A stretch of 64,000 nt of DNA from contig NZ_LT828542.1 in the NCBI RefSeq assembly GCF_900170035.1, positions 246,610 to 310,609 of the forward strand, read 5' to 3'. Numbering within the stretch: position 1 is the stretch's first letter; each line of letters opens with the position of its first letter. The position numbers and the translations under genes were made by a program. The notes under the pieces are model-generated. The model worked only from the letters and a program-made list of their open reading frames with translations. It had not been told where the DNA came from and made no database searches. Positions 27,763-36,276 of the stretch are shown here, in pieces. The DNA is from Desulfamplus magnetovallimortis (GTDB taxonomy: Bacteria > Desulfobacterota > Desulfobacteria > Desulfobacterales > Desulfobacteraceae).

Positions 27763-29115
27763 ATGTCTAACATAATACTTATTGGAATTAACCACAACAC
27801 AGCGTCAGTAGAGCTTCGGGAAGCCCTTGCATTTACAAGGGAAGAGATCATTGCAACCTTGCAAACACTCAAACAGAACAACAGAGTAAAAGAGGCACTG
27901 ATTTTTTCCACATGCAACCGCATGGAAATACTGTTTATTCCGGAACAATCCTGCAATCCAGAATGCTCATGCAATATGGATAGTGACAGAGATGCCAGAA
28001 GCATAACTGATACAGACTCAATGATAAGTTTTCTTGGTGAGACCAAAAAGATATCACCAGAAAAATTCAGGAGTTCACTTTATATTTACAGCAACAGTGA
28101 GGCTGTAAAACACATTTTCAGGGTCGCATCAAGTCTGGACTCCATGATTGTCGGTGAACCTCAGATACTTGGACAGGTCAAATCCGCATATCGAGACACT
28201 GTTGAAGCCAATGCATCAGGTGTTATCATAAACCGCCTTATGCACAAGGCATTCAGCATTGCAAAAAAAATAAGACGGGAGACAGGTATTGGTGATAACG
28301 CTGTTTCCATAAGTTATGCAGCAGTTGAACTTGCCAGCAAAATTTTCAGTGATCTCAGTCAGCGCTCTGTCATGCTACTTGGTGCAGGTGAGATGGCCGA
28401 AATTGCAATTGAACATCTGATTTCCCACGGAGTCGAAAGCATAATTGTAGCAAACAGGACTTTTAAAAATGGAGTTGCTGTTGCAGAAAAGTTCAATGGA
28501 AAGGCAATAACCTTTGACGAGCGTCTTGATGCACTAAAGGATGTTGACATAATAGTAAGCTCAACCGGCGCAACTGACTATGTTCTCACAAAAGCACATC
28601 TTAAAAAAGCCATGCAGCTTAGAAAACATCGTCCTCTTTTTTTGATTGACATTGCAGTACCAAGGGACATTGATCCCGGAATCAATAAAATAGACAATGT
28701 CTATCTTTATGATATTGATGATCTTCAAAATATTGTTGACGACAATATGGATGAAAGAAAAAAGGAGGCTGTCAAAGGTGAAAGACTGGTTGAAGAGGCT
28801 GTTATAAAATTTCAGAAATGGATTGACAGCCTTGATGTGGTTCCCACCATTGTTGACATAAAAAACAAAATTGATACGATTGCTAAATCAGAAGCAGAAA
28901 AAACCCTTGCTTCCCTTGACCTTAATGATTGGCAAAAGGAGGCCATTGAGCGGATGCTCCAGGCTGTAAGCAGCAAAATAATGCATGACCCCATACGTTT
29001 TCTGAAAAACACCGGCTGCCATCGGGATGACTCATTTTACATTAATGCAGCAAGGCAGTTATTCAACTTAGACAATGGCCTTGCCCTTCCGGATACAACC
29101 AAAACTGAAATATAA
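27763..29115 (+). CDS. hemA: glutamyl-tRNA reductase HemA
   Basis: 450 residues. It reduces glutamyl-tRNA(Glu) with NADPH to glutamate-1-semialdehyde, the first step of C5 tetrapyrrole synthesis. Key marks are GINHNTASVELRE at the N-terminus, the catalytic Cys in FSTCNRMEI (about residue 50), the EPQILGQVK motif, the NADPH site VMLLGAGEMAEIA (about 203-215) and a C-terminal dimerisation helix. An unusual hydrophilic insert with three cysteines follows FIPEQ (about residues 66-88, CNPECSCN). No SD is visible before the ATG. The stop codon TAA (29113-29115) lies in a degenerate F2 head. It continues the sirC-ccsA set but is separated from it by repeats. Confidence 0.95.
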   Translation: MSNIILIGINHNTASVELREALAFTREEIIATLQTLKQNNRVKEALIFSTCNRMEILFIPEQSCNPECSCNMDSDRDARSITDTDSMISFLGETKKISPEKFRSSLYIYSNSEAVKHIFRVASSLDSMIVGEPQILGQVKSAYRDTVEANASGVIINRLMHKAFSIAKKIRRETGIGDNAVSISYAAVELASKIFSDLSQRSVMLLGAGEMAEIAIEHLISHGVESIIVANRTFKNGVAVAEKFNGKAITFDERLDALKDVDIIVSSTGATDYVLTKAHLKKAMQLRKHRPLFLIDIAVPRDIDPGINKIDNVYLYDIDDLQNIVDDNMDERKKEAVKGERLVEEAVIKFQKWIDSLDVVPTIVDIKNKIDTIAKSEAEKTLASLDLNDWQKEAIERMLQAVSSKIMHDPIRFLKNTGCHRDDSFYINAARQLFNLDNGLALPDTTKTEI

Positions 29116-29429
29116 CATATATGATAGATACCCTATCTTTACCGTGAAAATGACTATCATTTTTATATTTGGGGGTGCTTGATACGTAATCAATCATGCC
29201 CGTTTAAACATTTCATCAATTGGTTTACTCTAAAATTGGTGTACTCTAAAACACAACATACATGACGGATACCTGCTGCATTCAAATGGATCAACCATGA
29301 GGGTTTAGACTTTTGGCATACAATCGAATTTAATCTTTACATTTACACTTTCGACGTGTAAAATCAGAAAATTTTTTTCCAAACAGGCTCAACACCAATG
29401 GGCTGTCAATTAAAGTGAAGGACAAAAAA
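29116..29429. other. 314-bp gap with F2 head remnants, F1 and a small hairpin
   Basis: Begins with a degenerate F2 head, contains a reversed F1 (29138-29206) and an F3-like minimal hairpin near 29341-29363 (TTTACAC/GTGTAAA). The rest upstream of the DksA-like gene should hold its promoter, which I cannot place. Confidence 0.5.
29138..29206 (-). repeat. F1 element, TTGAT/ATCAA variant
   Basis: TTTACCG start, AAAATGA/TCATTTT stem around CTA, then GGGGGTG and the stem TTGAT/ATCAA around ACGTA, end CGTTTA. Confidence 0.9.
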
Positions 29430-29792
29430 ATGGAACAAAAAGATCTGGATTTTTTTAAAGCACTCTTAACTGAAAGACTCAGCGATCTCCTTTCTCATGC
29501 GGATTCCACTGTGACCGGCATGACCGCTCCCAAAGATAATTTTGCAGATCCAACGGACAGAGCTTCCCACGAAGCGGAAAGAAATTTTGAACTGCGGATC
29601 AGGGACAGGGAGCATAAGTTGATCAAAAAAGTAAAACAGGCTTTGATGCGTATTGAAAACAACACCTTTGGAATATGCGAGACCTGTGGTGAGGATATTT
29701 CCACGCCAAGGCTGAAAGCAAGACCTGTCACTACCCAATGCATTGAATGCAAAACACGGGAAGAGATGATGGAAAAAGCTCTTGGCATATAA
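29430..29792 (+). CDS. DksA/TraR-type zinc-finger protein
   Basis: 120 residues from the ATG at 29430 (GAAGGA 7 nt upstream; a GTG five codons earlier is less likely). A helical coiled-coil hairpin (about 5-75, DRASHEAERNFELRIRDRE) is followed by the four-Cys zinc finger ICETCGEDI ... TTQCIECK at about 84-110. DksA-family proteins enter the RNA polymerase secondary channel and tune transcription with ppGpp. The coiled-coil tip has DNFADPTD, close to the DxxDxA tip of DksA, so a DksA-like function is plausible. The stop TAA (29790-29792) is part of an F2 head. Confidence 0.9.
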   Translation: MEQKDLDFFKALLTERLSDLLSHADSTVTGMTAPKDNFADPTDRASHEAERNFELRIRDREHKLIKKVKQALMRIENNTFGICETCGEDISTPRLKARPVTTQCIECKTREEMMEKALGI

Positions 29793-29967
29793 CAGCCATG
29801 GCGGATACTCACTGCAATGGTAATAATGGATACCCACTGCAATGGCAACAATGGATACCCCTGCAATGGCAACAATGGATATCCACTGCAATGGCAACAA
29901 TGGATACCCACTGCAATGGCAATATAGGAAGTCGTTTTAAAAACAGGCCGTTACGGAAACTTAGAAT
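29788..29967 (+). repeat. F2 element interrupted by a 25-bp tandem array
   Basis: Head CATATAACAGCCATGGCGG at the left, F2 tail GAAGTCGTTTTAAAAACAGG ... GTTACGGA at the right. Between them lies a tandem array replacing the stem A loop region. Confidence 0.8.
29813..29925 (+). repeat. tandem array, about 4.5 units of 25 bp
   Basis: Unit GGATACCCACTGCAATGGCA plus ACAAT. The third unit is 2 bp shorter. No spacers. Confidence 0.93.
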
Positions 29968-30211
29968 TTTTTTATTAACGTGGCCCTTTTTAATCCTGGA
30001 ATGCGGGCGTCCAGCCCGCTTCGTTTAAATCAAAATATAAATAGCGTTCTTTCAAGGTTTGATTGTCGGGTATAAAATGCCTTGAACCTTTGAAAAGCCT
30101 TAAAAGTCACCCGACAGTTTAAACTTGAAGAAGCAATAGTTATTTCGTGCTCACCCCTTAACTGCGTAACTTTGCGGTTCCATATTATTTTTTTAAGGAA
30201 ACTCTTTCAGC
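29968..30211. other. gap with two hairpins upstream of the PHP-RNase III gene
   Basis: Contains GCGGGC/GCCCGC around GTCCA (30003-30019, F6, see 42.8 kb) and a second inverted repeat GTCGGGT ... ACCCGAC (about 30065-30116). Either could shape the mRNA leader of the ribonuclease gene, which matters because RNase III often cuts its own leader, but this is inference. Confidence 0.5.
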
Positions 30212-31936
30212 GTGATTGATCTGCACATTCATTCAACTGCTTCAGATGGCTCATATTCACCACCGGAAATTCTACAGATGGCTGTAAAATCTGGCCTGAC
30301 AGCCATTTCAATTACAGACCATGATACCACAGATGGTGTCAGAGAAGCCATTGAGTATGGAATTCCTCACCAGCTTGAATTTATTACAGGTGTGGAGATA
30401 AGTGCTCATCCTCCGGCAGAATATTCTGATATGGGAACCCTTCACATTCTTGGCTACGGGTTTAGCATTTATGACCGCAATATGATAAAAACCCTACGGA
30501 AACTGAAGAGTGCACGTCTCCATCGAAATCCCCGGATAATTGAAAAGCTGAACGATCTTGGCTTTTCCCTTTCAATTCAAGAGGTGGAAAATATCTGTGG
30601 GCCGGGCCAGATAGGACGTCCACACATTGCAAGGGCAATGCTGAAAAAAGGTTACGTATCCACTTTTGACGAAGCATTTGATCTCTACCTTGGCAAGGAT
30701 AAAGCAGCTTATGTTGACAAATTCAGACTGTCGGCAAAAGAGGCCATTGATTTGATCCTTGGCGCTGGTGGACTTCCTGTACTTGCCCACCCCGGTATTA
30801 TTGAACATTATTACCAGGAACATAATGACAAAACTTTATCCCTGAATAATACCTTTGAAAAAAGAGACAAACCCGTTTCCCAAGATAATAAACCTGGAAA
30901 AAGAGACAGCTCATTACCCCCGAACAATAGTGATCTCTGCCGTCAAAATTGCCTACCACGCATAGAAAACCTTATATCGCGCCTCTCAGCCCTGGGATTG
31001 GCAGGCATTGAAGTACATCATACAGACCACACTGCCGCACAGACACAGATGTTTGAAAAAATAGCAACAAAAAAAGCACTTGTCATGAGTGGTGGTTCTG
31101 ATTTTCATGGTGATATAAAACCGGAAATATCCATGGGCAAAGGAAACGGTTCACTTAACATTGATCATGAGCTTTACAGAAACCTCTATATCTCGGTTGA
31201 TCGCCAAAAACAGGAAAACCCAGCAACTGAAAAACTTGAAATCAATCTTAATCACACTTTCAAGTCAAAATCCCTGTTTCACAATGCCCTCTACCACAGC
31301 TCCTATGTAAATGAGATGCAAAATCCTGATATTATTGATAACCAGCGCCTTGAATTTCTTGGAGATGCAGTTCTGGGACTGGCTGTCGGTCATATTCTAA
31401 TGGAGAAATTTCCAGATATGAAAGAGGGAGATCTATCAAAACTTCGAGCTTCCCTTGTAAGCGAACCTGCCTTGGCATCCATGGCAAGAAAGATGGATCT
31501 GGGGCGATTTATATACCTTGGCAAAGGTGAGCGTCTCTCAAGGGGTGGTGAAAAAAACTCAATTCTTGCTGATACATTTGAGGCAATAATTGCTGCCATC
31601 TATCTTGAAACCGGATTCAAGAACACATATCAGCTTGTTGAAAACTACTTTGAACCCCAAATTGTCCAGCTCTCACTTAACAACGAAACTGAGGATTACA
31701 AAAGCATGCTTCAGGAAATTGTTCAGGAGATGGGTGATTTCACACCATTTTATTCTGTTTCTGGAGAAAGTGGTCCTGATCATGATAAGACCTTTGAGGT
31801 AACCCTCAAAGTATGTGGCATTGAGACACGGGGACAAGGCAAAAATAAAAAAACTGCAGAACAGAGCGCGGCTGCAATGGCCATAGATCTCCTCAGACAT
31901 GACAGCAACACCAATGAAACTGCCATTGACAAATGA
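30212..31936 (+). CDS. fusion of PHP-domain phosphoesterase (RNase AM/YciV-like) with ribonuclease III
   Basis: 574 residues. Residues 1-310 are a PHP domain of the YciV/RNase AM type, with metal motifs DLHIHSTASDGS (3-14), ITDHDTTDG (about 35), GVEISA (about 60), LAHPG (about 190) and GGSDFHGD (about 293). It carries a Lys/Asn/Asp-rich insert of about 50 residues after LAHPG. Residues about 340-490 are an RNase III catalytic domain, with signature RLEFLGDAVLG (about 378-388) and second acidic motif DTFEAIIAAIYLETG (about 454-468). A double-stranded RNA-binding domain follows (about 493-565, ending KKTAEQSAAAMAID). Both halves keep their key residues. RNase III releases rRNA precursors; RNase AM trims 5' ends in E. 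coli, so the fusion may couple two processing steps. GTG start with AAGGA 11 nt upstream. The next gene overlaps by 4 bp. Confidence 0.92.
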   Translation: MIDLHIHSTASDGSYSPPEILQMAVKSGLTAISITDHDTTDGVREAIEYGIPHQLEFITGVEISAHPPAEYSDMGTLHILGYGFSIYDRNMIKTLRKLKSARLHRNPRIIEKLNDLGFSLSIQEVENICGPGQIGRPHIARAMLKKGYVSTFDEAFDLYLGKDKAAYVDKFRLSAKEAIDLILGAGGLPVLAHPGIIEHYYQEHNDKTLSLNNTFEKRDKPVSQDNKPGKRDSSLPPNNSDLCRQNCLPRIENLISRLSALGLAGIEVHHTDHTAAQTQMFEKIATKKALVMSGGSDFHGDIKPEISMGKGNGSLNIDHELYRNLYISVDRQKQENPATEKLEINLNHTFKSKSLFHNALYHSSYVNEMQNPDIIDNQRLEFLGDAVLGLAVGHILMEKFPDMKEGDLSKLRASLVSEPALASMARKMDLGRFIYLGKGERLSRGGEKNSILADTFEAIIAAIYLETGFKNTYQLVENYFEPQIVQLSLNNETEDYKSMLQEIVQEMGDFTPFYSVSGESGPDHDKTFEVTLKVCGIETRGQGKNKKTAEQSAAAMAIDLLRHDSNTNETAIDK

Positions 31937-33024
31937 CCTCTACTCCTGATTCATCTGGGTCCAAATCCTCACCCCCGCTTATTATTCCTTTTTTTATTCC
32001 CCATGCAGGATGCCCCCACCAATGTGCTTTTTGCAACCAGTCTATAATTACAAACAAATCACAAAACTCCGGAATAACTGCAACATGCAGTTCAGAAGAT
32101 ATTAACAGAACTGTTAAAGAATTTCTTGCATATAGAGGGTCAAGGCAAAAAGTTGAACTTGCTTTTTTCGGGGGGAACTTTCTTGGCCTTAATGAACCTG
32201 AAATTAAATCCATTCTGCAGACAGGGCAAAAACTTTTCAATGAAGGCAAAATAGATGGGATACGCTTCTCCACAAGGCCTGACACAATCACAAAAAGAAC
32301 CCTTGATTTAATAACAGGGTACCCTGTCTCCACAATTGAGATAGGGGTTCAATCAATGGATAACCATGTTCTCAGAAAATCCCAACGTGGCCACTCTTCT
32401 GAAAATACAGTCAGGGCAGCAGAGCTTTTAAAAGACTATACCCCTAATATCTCAATGGGAATGCAGATGATGGTAGGGCTTCCCGGGGACAATGATGCAA
32501 CAGCCATTAATACAGCAGAAAGAATTGCTGGTCTTGAGCCGGATTTCATAAGGATCTATCCATTAGTAGTACTTGAGGGCAGCATGATTGCCAGATGGTT
32601 TCGTCAGGGTAAGTATTATCCCATGTCACTAAAAGAGAGTGTGAACCTTGTTAAAAAAATATTTCTCATATTTGAGCAAAATGACATAGATGTCATACGA
32701 ATGGGCCTTCAGTCTTCAGATATCATGCAGGATGAAAGTATGATGATTGCAGGGCCTTGGCATCCTGCATTCGGGCATCTTGTCCACTCTGAACTATTTT
32801 TTGATCATGTCGTTGAAATAATCCAGAAAAAATTGAGTACCAGCTTTTCTGATGCAACCCACCTTAAATTAGCTGTTCACCCATCTTCAATTTCACGTCT
32901 TCAGGGAAACAGAAAAGAGAATATAAAAAGATTAGAGACAATGTTTCCTTCAACAACCTTTCAGATAATAACTGATAAAGCCCTTGATAGAAGCAGGCAC
33001 GGAATAAATGTTAATTTTTTTTGA
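31933..33024 (+). CDS. radical SAM protein (Elp3/HemN-like group)
   Basis: 363 residues. The cluster motif CPHQCAFCNQ (CxxxCxxC, residues about 27-36) binds the [4Fe-4S] that cleaves SAM. FFGGNFLGL is the GGE-like motif, STRPDTI and EIGVQSMDNHVL are typical of the Elp3-like radical SAM subgroup, and GLPGDN follows. The acetyltransferase domain of true Elp3 is absent. ATG overlaps the PHP-RNase III stop (ATGA), indicating coupled expression. Radical SAM genes of this kind are often found next to rnc; the substrate is not known, and a tRNA modification role would be a guess. Confidence 0.9.
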   Translation: MTSTPDSSGSKSSPPLIIPFFIPHAGCPHQCAFCNQSIITNKSQNSGITATCSSEDINRTVKEFLAYRGSRQKVELAFFGGNFLGLNEPEIKSILQTGQKLFNEGKIDGIRFSTRPDTITKRTLDLITGYPVSTIEIGVQSMDNHVLRKSQRGHSSENTVRAAELLKDYTPNISMGMQMMVGLPGDNDATAINTAERIAGLEPDFIRIYPLVVLEGSMIARWFRQGKYYPMSLKESVNLVKKIFLIFEQNDIDVIRMGLQSSDIMQDESMMIAGPWHPAFGHLVHSELFFDHVVEIIQKKLSTSFSDATHLKLAVHPSSISRLQGNRKENIKRLETMFPSTTFQIITDKALDRSRHGINVNFF

Positions 33025-33325
33025 CCATTAAAGGCATGTTTCATCTACGGCTTTACAATTTTTTAGTTGAACAGATTAAAAATATTCCAGGCAACATCTT
33101 AACATCTTCCAATCCCAAACATCTTACCTTGCATATTCCAAAGGCATTTCCAAATCTTCTGTTTGACCACCATAAATAATAGTGCTAAAAAAGAGTGGTA
33201 TTACACTACATAATGACCATAAACTCATAGACACAAACACGTCCTGGATGATATAAAAATTCCACATGATCTCTTCATATCCTCTGTGGAATTGCCCATC
33301 AGGCAAAGATAAGGCAAATTATCGA
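33025..33325. other. 301-bp gap with one hairpin
   Basis: AT-rich. A hairpin AATTCCAC (33258-33265) / GTGGAATT (33286-33293) lies just before the ThiS-like gene. A reverse frame at 33124-33306 is not convincing. Confidence 0.45.
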
Positions 33326-33619
33326 ATGATAACAATAACATTCAACGCATTTTCCTTTTTGCAGAAAAAACTATCCAGACACAATATACCATTTTCTAAT
33401 GTCACCCTGGAAATTCCTCAAAATACAACAGTTACACAGCTTATTTCAAGGTTAAAACTTCTCAGGGAAGATGTTGAAGGTGTTTTTGTAAATGGTTCTG
33501 TTGTTCCCTTTGACACTGTAATTCAGGATGGAGACAGGGTAGGTTTTGTACCACCCGGAACCCCAGGTCCTTACAGAGTTTTGCTGGGAATTGTAAAAAA
33601 AAAGAATGAATATTCATAG
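33326..33619 (+). CDS. ThiS/MoaD-like ubiquitin-fold protein
   Basis: 97 residues from the ATG at 33326 (AAGG upstream). Beta-grasp pattern: MITITFNAF, a helix TVTQLISRLKLL, then EGVFVNGSVVPFDTVIQDGDRVGFVPPGTPGPYRVLLG in parts. This VNG...DGDRV signature is typical of ThiS/MoaD relatives. It does not end in the Gly-Gly needed for adenylation and sulfur carriage; the tail is IVKKKNEYS, so it may be a non-carrier family member. Only 8 bp before the Spo0M-like gene. Confidence 0.8.
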   Translation: MITITFNAFSFLQKKLSRHNIPFSNVTLEIPQNTTVTQLISRLKLLREDVEGVFVNGSVVPFDTVIQDGDRVGFVPPGTPGPYRVLLGIVKKKNEYS

Positions 33620-33627
33620 GAGCACAA

Positions 33628-34422
33628 ATGTCTTTGTTCAAAAAAATGCTCTCCAGCGTAGGAATTGGAGCAGCAACGGTTAATACAGAATTATTCAATG
33701 AATCCTATACCCCCGGAGAGTCGCTTACGGGCATAATAAACATTAAGGGAGGAAGTGTTGAACAGCAGATTGATGCAATCTATCTAAAAATCAAAAGCAC
33801 ATTTGAAGATGAGATTGAGGTGGAGAACGAGGATGGAGAAGAGAACGAGATCAATATAACAAGAAATGCCCTTGTTGCTGAATATAAGATATCTGAGCCA
33901 TTTACTATTGGTAAAAATGAGTCTATTTCATTTGATCTTGATTTTATCCTTCCTGAAGATACTCCGGTCACAGTGGGTAAAACCCGTACCTGGGTTGAAA
34001 CTGGACTTGATATCAAAATGGCTCTTGATCCTTCAGACAAGGATTATATACACGTACTTCCCCACCCTATGGTGGACGCTGTCCTCACAAGTACCATGGA
34101 TATGGGTTTTGAAATATCAGAGGTTGTTTGTGAGCCTGCCCCTCCATTCATGCAGATGAGGCTCCCATTTATACAGGAATTTGAATTAAAGCCTGTTGAG
34201 GGTCATTTTAAAACAAGACTTGACGAAATTGAACTTGTTTTCAGACCAGAGAAAGATAGAGTCGAAATATTCATGGAAGTGGACAGAAAAGCCAGAGGTC
34301 TCTTAGGAAGCCTTTCCGAAATGATGGGCACAGATGAAAGTATGCTCCGCTTTACTCTCCACCAAAGTGATCTTGACACTATAATCCTGAAATTAAATGA
34401 TCTGATAGAAGAACATTGCTAA
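33628..34422 (+). CDS. Spo0M-family (arrestin-fold) protein
   Basis: 264 residues. MSLFKKMLSSVGIGAATVNT and the GESLTGIINIKGG strand are typical of the SpoOM/Spo0M family, which has an arrestin-like beta sandwich. The middle acidic stretch (EDEIEVENEDGEENE) and the VTVGKTRTWVETGLDIK strand also fit. The C-terminal part (about 185-262) ends in a helical region. Family members regulate sporulation in Bacillus, but are widespread in non-sporulating bacteria with unknown function. Probably cotranscribed with the preceding small gene. Confidence 0.85.
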   Translation: MSLFKKMLSSVGIGAATVNTELFNESYTPGESLTGIINIKGGSVEQQIDAIYLKIKSTFEDEIEVENEDGEENEINITRNALVAEYKISEPFTIGKNESISFDLDFILPEDTPVTVGKTRTWVETGLDIKMALDPSDKDYIHVLPHPMVDAVLTSTMDMGFEISEVVCEPAPPFMQMRLPFIQEFELKPVEGHFKTRLDEIELVFRPEKDRVEIFMEVDRKARGLLGSLSEMMGTDESMLRFTLHQSDLDTIILKLNDLIEEHC

Positions 34423-34501
34423 AGCAAACAATGTAATCATAGTTATAAACGGGTGAGTTACTAAATATAAATTCCTTAACACTATTGGAGAATTAAATTT
34501 T

Positions 34502-36052
34502 ATGAAAAATGTATTTATTGTGGCAGGGCTTGCAATATTTCTGTCCATGGGAATCATTCACCATATCCCGTGTGCCGAGGCAAAAGAGAAAGTTCTAAGA
34601 ATCGGCATGGCAAAGGAGCCTGCAAAACTCAATCCGGTTTTTATCCCGGGGATTTACGGAGAAGCTGTGGCTGGCAATATTTTTGACACATTGGTATCCT
34701 ACAAAGAAAATGCTTCAATGCCAACTCCACTGCTTGCTTCAAAATGGGAAATATCCGAAGATGGAAAAGAGTACACTTTCCATTTAAGGGAAGATGTAAA
34801 ATTCCACAACAACGAAAAATTAACAGCAAAAGATGTAAAGTTCACCCTTGAAGCCATCATGGATACTGCCAATGCATCCCCAAGCAAAGAGTTTTTTGAA
34901 CCTGTGGAACGCATTGAAACAGATGGTGATTTCATCATAAAGCTCCATCTTAAAAATCCATATGCCCCATTGATGCTGGCTCTGGGAAGCCACACAGCAG
35001 GCATTATGCCGGCAGATCATGTAAAACAAGTCGGCATGGATGCTTTTGACAGCCACCCTGTTGGAACAGGCCCTTTTATCTTTGTTGAGTGGCTTCCTGA
35101 TGAACGAATTGTTCTTAAAAAAAACCCAGGCTATTTTCTTGCAGAACCGGCCATTGACAAGGTCATTTTTCGGCCAATTCCAAAACCTGAAGTCATGGCA
35201 GCAGAAATTGAATCAGGCGGGATCGACATTGCCCAGAATCTTTTGCCACAGGATATCAGCCGCCTTGAAAAAGAGGGGAACCTCAATGTCATGACCATTG
35301 CGGGCCTTGGCAACTCATACCTTGGCTTTTCCTATAAAAAGGCACCCTTTTCAGATCCCCGTTTCCGAAAGGCTGTATATCATGCAGTTCCTTTTGATGC
35401 TGCCATAAAAGGCATATGGAAGGGGGTAGGAGAACGAAGCTACTCATGGATTCCAGATGGCGTCTTCCCATTTGATACTGAATACATGAAATCAAGGGCA
35501 CTGCCCCATGACAAGGAAAAGGCTGAAGAGTATTTCAATGAGCTTAAAAAAGAGGGAATTTTACAAGATGGATTTGAATTTTCTATCTATACATCCCAGA
35601 ATCCCCATCGTGTAAAAATAGCAACAGTCGTTGCAACTGAACTTAGAAAATATGGCCTTAAAGCAAAGGTGGAATCCCTGGAATGGGGAACTCTGTTTCC
35701 TATCCTCAAAAATGACTCGGGCTGCTATATTATGGGCTGGGGATCTGTACCTGATCCTGATCGCTGGACATACAAAATTTTTCACAGCGGCTCCACAATG
35801 AATTTTTCAAAATATGAGCTGCCTGAAATAGATGAGGCACTTGACCTTGGACGAAGCCTTGTCAGCAGCAAACAGAGGGGTGAACAGTACATAAAGGTTA
35901 TGAGAAAGGCACTTGGAGAAGATTACATCCATATTCCCCTGGTATTTAAAAGCGTTACTGTGGTAACTGGCAAAAATATTGAAGGATTCACACCGTCTCC
36001 ACAGGATTATTTTCACCTTGTAACCGAAAAACGCAATGTAACTGTAAATTAA
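34502..36052 (+). CDS. periplasmic substrate-binding protein of a peptide/nickel-type ABC transporter
   Basis: 516 residues with a signal peptide (about 1-26, ending PCAEA). Family 5 solute-binding protein: LRIGMAKEPAKLNPVF, then KWEISEDGKEYTFHLREDVKFHN, the family signature, and GTGPFIFVEWLPDERIVL. It captures the substrate in the periplasm for the permeases encoded downstream. SD GGAG 11 nt before the ATG. Gene order binding protein, two permeases, two ATPases is that of dpp/opp systems; peptides are likely but nickel or other substrates cannot be excluded. Confidence 0.93.
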   Translation: MKNVFIVAGLAIFLSMGIIHHIPCAEAKEKVLRIGMAKEPAKLNPVFIPGIYGEAVAGNIFDTLVSYKENASMPTPLLASKWEISEDGKEYTFHLREDVKFHNNEKLTAKDVKFTLEAIMDTANASPSKEFFEPVERIETDGDFIIKLHLKNPYAPLMLALGSHTAGIMPADHVKQVGMDAFDSHPVGTGPFIFVEWLPDERIVLKKNPGYFLAEPAIDKVIFRPIPKPEVMAAEIESGGIDIAQNLLPQDISRLEKEGNLNVMTIAGLGNSYLGFSYKKAPFSDPRFRKAVYHAVPFDAAIKGIWKGVGERSYSWIPDGVFPFDTEYMKSRALPHDKEKAEEYFNELKKEGILQDGFEFSIYTSQNPHRVKIATVVATELRKYGLKAKVESLEWGTLFPILKNDSGCYIMGWGSVPDPDRWTYKIFHSGSTMNFSKYELPEIDEALDLGRSLVSSKQRGEQYIKVMRKALGEDYIHIPLVFKSVTVVTGKNIEGFTPSPQDYFHLVTEKRNVTVN

Positions 36053-36093
36053 AATAATGCACTGTCAAGACTTAATTTAGGATTATCTGCAAC

Positions 36094-36121
36094 GTAGAGA
36101 CAAGGCATGCCTTGTCTCTAC
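36094..36121. repeat. F5 perfect palindrome, 28 bp
   Basis: GTAGAGACAAGGCA followed by its exact reverse complement. Lies between the binding protein and the first permease gene; no T-run follows. Near copies at 41611 and 43748. Confidence 0.9.
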
Positions 36122-36276
36122 AATTAAACGAACCCTAATTGGTAGTGTCATAAAAGTGTTGATATCTTTTTGTGAAAGCCCTACTGAATCAAGGTTTGTG
36201 AAGAGTTCATCAACATATTTGGGACACCACCCCCTAATTTTTAGCTTTGACAATGCACTAAGCTCATGGAGAGACA

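Noticed and set aside
29747..30028. 93-codon frame downstream of the DksA-like gene
   Set aside because: It translates the 25-bp tandem array (repeating DTHCNGN and similar); low-complexity product.
33124..33306. 60-codon reverse frame before the ThiS-like gene
   Set aside because: No RBS and no recognised family, and it overlaps the hairpin and leader of the next gene.
36094..36121. Rho-independent terminator at the F5 palindrome
   Set aside because: Perfect stem but no T-run follows, the loop is absent, and it lies within the transporter gene set; better read as a dispersed palindrome.
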